8,884 nucleotides of DNA, taken from contig JARKQO010000136.1 of NCBI GenBank assembly GCA_029974855.1, positions 1 to 8,884 of the forward strand, in the 5' to 3' direction. Within the stretch, counting starts at the first letter, position 1; each line of letters opens with the position of its first letter. A program made the position numbers and the translations under genes. The stretch is from Eubacteriales bacterium (GTDB lineage Bacteria > Bacillota_A > Clostridia > Christensenellales > Aristaeellaceae). The notes below the pieces were generated by a model that did not search any database, was not told the origin of the DNA, and worked only from the letters and a program-made list of their open reading frames with translations. Shown piece by piece: positions 5,575 to 8,884 of this stretch.

Positions 5575-7902
5575 ATGATTACTTCCATCAAAAAGCGCGA
5601 TGGGCGCATTGTTCCCTTCGACCCCATTAAGATTGAGCAGGCCATTGAAAAGAGCTTCATGGCCAGCGGCAGCCAGCAAAGCGCCGAAACCGCCCGGGAG
5701 CTGGCGGCCCTGGTGGTGGCCGGGGTGGAAAGCGACGAGAGCATTCCCGCCATTCCTACGGTGGAGCAGATTCAGGACACCGTGGAGCGGGTGCTGATTG
5801 AGAAGGGCTTTGTGCGTTCCGCCAAGGCGTACATCCTCTACCGGGCGGAGCGCAGCCGGGTCCGGGAGATGAACACCCGGCTGATGCGGGTTTTTGAGGA
5901 CATCGCCTACAAGGACGCCAGCGACAGCGACATCAAGCGGGAGAACGCCAACATCAACGGCGACACCGCCATGGGCAGCATGCTGAAATTCGGCAGCGAG
6001 GGCGCCAAGCAGTTCTATGAGATGTATGTGCTGAATCCCCGCCATGCCCGGGCCCATAACGAGGGCGATTTTCACATCCACGACCTGGATTTTTACACCC
6101 TCACCACCACCTGCTGCCAGATCGACCTGCTGGACCTTTTCCATGGCGGGTTTTCCACCGGCCATGGGGTGCTGCGGGAGCCCAACGATATTTACAGCTA
6201 CTCCGCCTTGGCCTGCATCGCCATCCAGGCCAACCAGAACGACCAGCACGGCGGCCAGAGCGTGGTGAACTTCGACTACGGCATGGCCCCCGGGGTGCGC
6301 AAAACCTTCCGCAAGCGCTACCGGGACAACTTGGCCCGGGCCCTGGAGCTCCTGGGCAACCTGGAGGACGCCCCGGAAGCCGCCATGTGCATTTTGGCCA
6401 ATCTGGATAAGCAGCTGGGGAAGGGCCCCACTTTGGCTCCGGACGGGGAGTACGACAAAGCCCTGCGCAGGCAGCTGGAGGCCCTGCTGCCCAAGGCCGG
6501 GCCTGACATCCTGACCCGGCTGATGGATTTTGTGCGGGAGCAGGCGGAAAAGGAAACCGAAAAAGCCACCTTCCAGGCCATGGAGGCCCTGATCCATAAC
6601 CTGAACACCATGAACAGCCGGGCCGGGGCCCAGGTGCCCTTCAGCAGCATCAACTACGGCATGGATACCTCCCCAGAGGGCCGCATGGTGATGCGCAACG
6701 TGCTGCTGGCCACCGAGGCGGGCCTGGGCAACGGGGAAACCCCCATCTTCCCCATCCAGATTTTCCGGGTGAAGGAAGGCATCAGCTTCAACCCCGGGGA
6801 CCCCAACTACGATCTGTACCGCCTGGCCATCCGCACCAGCGCCAAGCGCCTGTTCCCCAATTTCAGCTTTGTGGACGCGCCCTTTAACAAGAAGTACTAC
6901 AAGGAAGGGCATCCGGAAACGGAAATCGCCTACATGGGCTGCCGCACCCGGGTCATCGGCAATGTGTACGACCCCACCCGGGAGGTGTGCCCCCGCCGGG
7001 GCAACCTGTCCTTCACCTCCATCAACCTGCCCCGGATCGCCATCAAGGCCAAGGGGGATTTGCAATGGTTCTTTGAGGAATTGGAGCGCATGCTGGATTT
7101 GACCGTGGAGCAGCTGAACGAGCGGCTGGAGATCATCTCCAACAAGAAGGTCCGCAACTTCCCCTTCCTCATGGGGGAGGGCGTATGGCAGGACAGCGAA
7201 AAGCTGGATTGGAACGACAGCCTCCGGGAGGTGCTCAAGCACGGCACCCTCTCCATCGGTTTCATCGGCCTGGCGGAAGCCCTGGTGGCCCTCAAGGGCG
7301 CCCACCACGGCCAGGACCCCGCCAGCCAGAACCTGGGCCTGGAGATCATCGGCTTCATGCGCAAGTACTGCGATGAGCTAAGCCAGCGGAAAAAGCTGAA
7401 CTACACCTTGCTGGCCACCCCCGCCGAGGGCCTTTCCGGGCGCTTTGTGAAGATGGACCGGGCCCGCTACGGCCAGATCGAAGGGGTCACGGACCGGGCC
7501 TACTACACCAACTCCTTCCATGTGCCCGTGTATTTCCCCATCGGCGCTTTTGAGAAGATCGCCATCGAGGCCCCCTACCACGAGCTCACCAACGCGGGCC
7601 ATATCTCCTACATCGAGATGGACGGCGACCCCACCAAGAACCTGGACGCCTTTGAGAAGGTGGTGCGCTACATGCACGACCAGGGCATCGGCTACGGCTC
7701 CATCAACCATCCCCTGGACCGGGACCCTGTGTGCGGCTACAACGGCATCATCGGGGACGTGTGCCCCAAGTGCGGCCGCAAGGAGCAGGACCACGCCTTT
7801 GAGCGCATCCGCCGGGTCACGGGCTACCTCTCCGGCACGGTGGACCGCTTCAACAACGCCAAAAAGGCAGAGGAGCGGGACCGGGTAAAGCATCAGCTAT
7901 AG
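5575..7902 (+). CDS. nrdD: anaerobic (class III) ribonucleoside-triphosphate reductase
   Basis: Predicted 775-residue glycyl-radical enzyme that reduces ribonucleoside triphosphates to dNTPs without oxygen, in the cytoplasm. Residues about 3-92 are an ATP-cone (starting ITSIKKRDGRIVPFD), the allosteric site for ATP/dATP. HIHD at 167-170 and the C180-C181 pair mark the start of the barrel. C456 in MGCRTRV fits the thiyl-radical cysteine. C720, C730 and C733 belong to the C-terminal zinc site, and RVTGYL carries the radical glycine at G750. ATG 5575 is chosen because AAGGAGA (5561-5567) lies seven bases upstream and the ATP-cone begins at residue 2; the frame is open back to 5467 but that part is leader. 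Length is normal. The activating radical-SAM enzyme NrdG is not next to it: a strong terminator follows. The zinc site shows three cysteines, with D717 where the first of the usual four would be expected. Confidence 0.97.
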   Translation: MITSIKKRDGRIVPFDPIKIEQAIEKSFMASGSQQSAETARELAALVVAGVESDESIPAIPTVEQIQDTVERVLIEKGFVRSAKAYILYRAERSRVREMNTRLMRVFEDIAYKDASDSDIKRENANINGDTAMGSMLKFGSEGAKQFYEMYVLNPRHARAHNEGDFHIHDLDFYTLTTTCCQIDLLDLFHGGFSTGHGVLREPNDIYSYSALACIAIQANQNDQHGGQSVVNFDYGMAPGVRKTFRKRYRDNLARALELLGNLEDAPEAAMCILANLDKQLGKGPTLAPDGEYDKALRRQLEALLPKAGPDILTRLMDFVREQAEKETEKATFQAMEALIHNLNTMNSRAGAQVPFSSINYGMDTSPEGRMVMRNVLLATEAGLGNGETPIFPIQIFRVKEGISFNPGDPNYDLYRLAIRTSAKRLFPNFSFVDAPFNKKYYKEGHPETEIAYMGCRTRVIGNVYDPTREVCPRRGNLSFTSINLPRIAIKAKGDLQWFFEELERMLDLTVEQLNERLEIISNKKVRNFPFLMGEGVWQDSEKLDWNDSLREVLKHGTLSIGFIGLAEALVALKGAHHGQDPASQNLGLEIIGFMRKYCDELSQRKKLNYTLLATPAEGLSGRFVKMDRARYGQIEGVTDRAYYTNSFHVPVYFPIGAFEKIAIEAPYHELTNAGHISYIEMDGDPTKNLDAFEKVVRYMHDQGIGYGSINHPLDRDPVCGYNGIIGDVCPKCGRKEQDHAFERIRRVTGYLSGTVDRFNNAKKAEERDRVKHQL

Positions 7903-7913
7903 GACAGCCAAGG

Positions 7914-7946
7914 GGCCGGGCGAAAACCCGGCCGCTTTTCTTTTGT
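7914..7946 (+). terminator. strong intrinsic terminator after nrdD
   Basis: GGCCGGG at 7914-7920 and CCCGGCC at 7927-7933 form a perfect seven-pair stem with a CGAAAA loop. GCTTTTCTTTTGTT follows. It lies 11 bases after the nrdD stop and separates nrdD from the next gene. Confidence 0.92.
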
Positions 7947-7983
7947 TGGAAGGTTAGCACTCCTGTGGACAAGGAGGTTCCTC

Positions 7984-8884
7984 ATGCGTCCTTTCCCGTT
8001 TCATTCCCATACCATCTCCCGGCCATCGGCCCTATCCCTGGGGATGGCGCTATGCTTCTTCTGCTTTTGCTGGTTGCCCAGCTCCGCCGCCGGGGCCTCC
8101 GCCGCCCCAACTGCGGTGGTGGTGGCCCCCGCCGCGGTGATAGTCTCCATCATCCCGGACACCGGGGCCCAAACCCCGGCCTTCCTCCAAATCGGCGGCC
8201 CCAGCCCCTTTGCAGAAGGGGAGGAGCTCCTGGAGGTCTTTTTTCTGAACGTGGACCAGGGCGATGCCATCCTCCTGCGGCTGGGCTCTCAAACCTTGCT
8301 GATCGACGGGGGGTATCCGGAATCCTTCCCCCGGCTTCACCGCTTTCTTCTGGAGGAGCAGGGCTCCCTGGAGGTGGGCAGCCTCCTGTTCACCCACCCC
8401 CATGTGGACCATATCTCTGGCCCCACCGCCTTGCTGCGCCAGGGCGGCAAGGCCCTCGTGGCCTACGGGCCCCTGGCCCCGGAATCCTCCAACTCCCTCT
8501 TTGGGGATTTCCTGGCCCAGCTGAAAGCCCGGTCCATTCCCTATGCCCAGCTCCGTTCCGGCGATCTGCTAGAGCTGGGCGGCCAGGGCCCGGACCGGGG
8601 CGCCACCCCTATCCCGGGGGAGGATTCCCTCACCCAGGGCAGCGCTTTGCTGCGAATTTGGCGCTGGGAGGACTCCACCCAGGACGTGAACGCCCGGTCC
8701 TTGGTGATCCATGTGGAATACGGCCTGCGCACCTTGCTGCTCACCGCCGACATCACCGGGGTGGCCCAGCATCATTTCTTCAACACCCAGGGCTTTTCTC
8801 TGGCCTCGGACATCCTCAAATCCCCCCACCACGGGGTGGAGCCCTTCCAGTCGGATTTTCTCAGCGCCGTCTCCCCAAGCCTGG
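7984..8884 (+). CDS. exported ComEC-like metallo-beta-lactamase-fold hydrolase (3' end outside window)
   Basis: The 300 visible residues continue past the window end. Residues 1-42 look like a signal peptide or membrane anchor: a basic start, hydrophobic LSLGMALCFFCFCW, then small residues ending ASA. An Ala/Pro/Val-rich spacer follows to about residue 79. The rest is a metallo-beta-lactamase fold of the type found at the C terminus of ComEC/Rec2 and in stand-alone exported relatives. Key marks are FLNVDQGDA (87-95), LLIDGG with D108, the metal-binding HPHVDH (138-143), LLTAD with D256, and SPHHG (280-284). AAGGAGG at 7971-7977 lies six bases before ATG 7984. No promoter is obvious behind the nrdD terminator. 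The substrate is unknown; ComEC-type domains act on DNA, but none of the ComEC membrane channel is seen in the visible part. The N-terminal Cys run is not a clear lipobox. Confidence 0.85.
   Translation, partial: MRPFPFHSHTISRPSALSLGMALCFFCFCWLPSSAAGASAAPTAVVVAPAAVIVSIIPDTGAQTPAFLQIGGPSPFAEGEELLEVFFLNVDQGDAILLRLGSQTLLIDGGYPESFPRLHRFLLEEQGSLEVGSLLFTHPHVDHISGPTALLRQGGKALVAYGPLAPESSNSLFGDFLAQLKARSIPYAQLRSGDLLELGGQGPDRGATPIPGEDSLTQGSALLRIWRWEDSTQDVNARSLVIHVEYGLRTLLLTADITGVAQHHFFNTQGFSLASDILKSPHHGVEPFQSDFLSAVSPSL

Noticed and set aside
5548..7308. A 586-codon minus-strand open frame
   Set aside because: It is antisense to nrdD, rich in Gly/Gln/His/Val as expected from GC-rich third positions, and has no recognisable domain or start signal.
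7903..7983. Promoter for the exported hydrolase
   Set aside because: No pair of hexamers with acceptable spacing could be found between the terminator and the start.

Overview
The window looks like chromosome from a high-GC, strictly or mostly anaerobic member of the Clostridia. The Oscillospiraceae/Ruminococcaceae type is my inference; no marker gene fixes the genus. The basis is: GC-rich third codon positions, strong AGGAGG-type ribosome binding sites, consensus sigma-A promoters, CCA-encoded tRNA genes in a compact cluster, and an oxygen-sensitive class III ribonucleotide reductase under an apparent NrdR-type control region.

Layout. Positions 1-653 hold a minus-strand tRNA operon with its promoter. 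In transcription order it reads Pro(TGG), Glu(TTC), a CAT tRNA (Met or Ile2), Asp(GTC), Thr(TGT), Tyr(GTA), then the first 16 bases of a tRNA-Leu that leaves the window. Divergent from it, 730-4150 is a plus-strand pair of paralogous polytopic membrane proteins of the GT39-like, lipid-carrier-dependent glycosyltransferase type (GT-C fold), probably one transcript.

From 4151 to 5069 come a possible terminator, a 48-residue lysine-rich small protein that is easily missed, a clear terminator, and a 177-residue two-helix membrane protein with a C-terminal zinc ribbon. The start of that last gene is bracketed by an unusual 11-bp inverted repeat.

The stretch 5070-5574 is non-coding regulatory DNA. 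It holds an AT-rich palindrome, two NrdR-like boxes spaced 32 bp apart over a perfect consensus promoter (TTGACA, 17 bp, TATAAT), and a 140-base leader with a terminator-like hairpin. It leads into nrdD (5575-7902), followed by a strong intrinsic terminator and no nrdG. The window ends inside a gene for an exported ComEC-like metallo-beta-lactamase-fold hydrolase (7984 onwards).

The genes do not form one obvious pathway. They look like four independent transcription units: tRNA operon, glycosyltransferase pair, small or envelope proteins, and anaerobic dNTP synthesis. The exported hydrolase starts after the nrdD terminator, but I see no clear promoter for it. I do not see a defence system, mobile element, CRISPR array or clear new multi-gene system. 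The points most worth a second look are regulatory (the nrdD control region and leader, and the inverted repeat at 4479-4537) and the small protein at 4216-4362.
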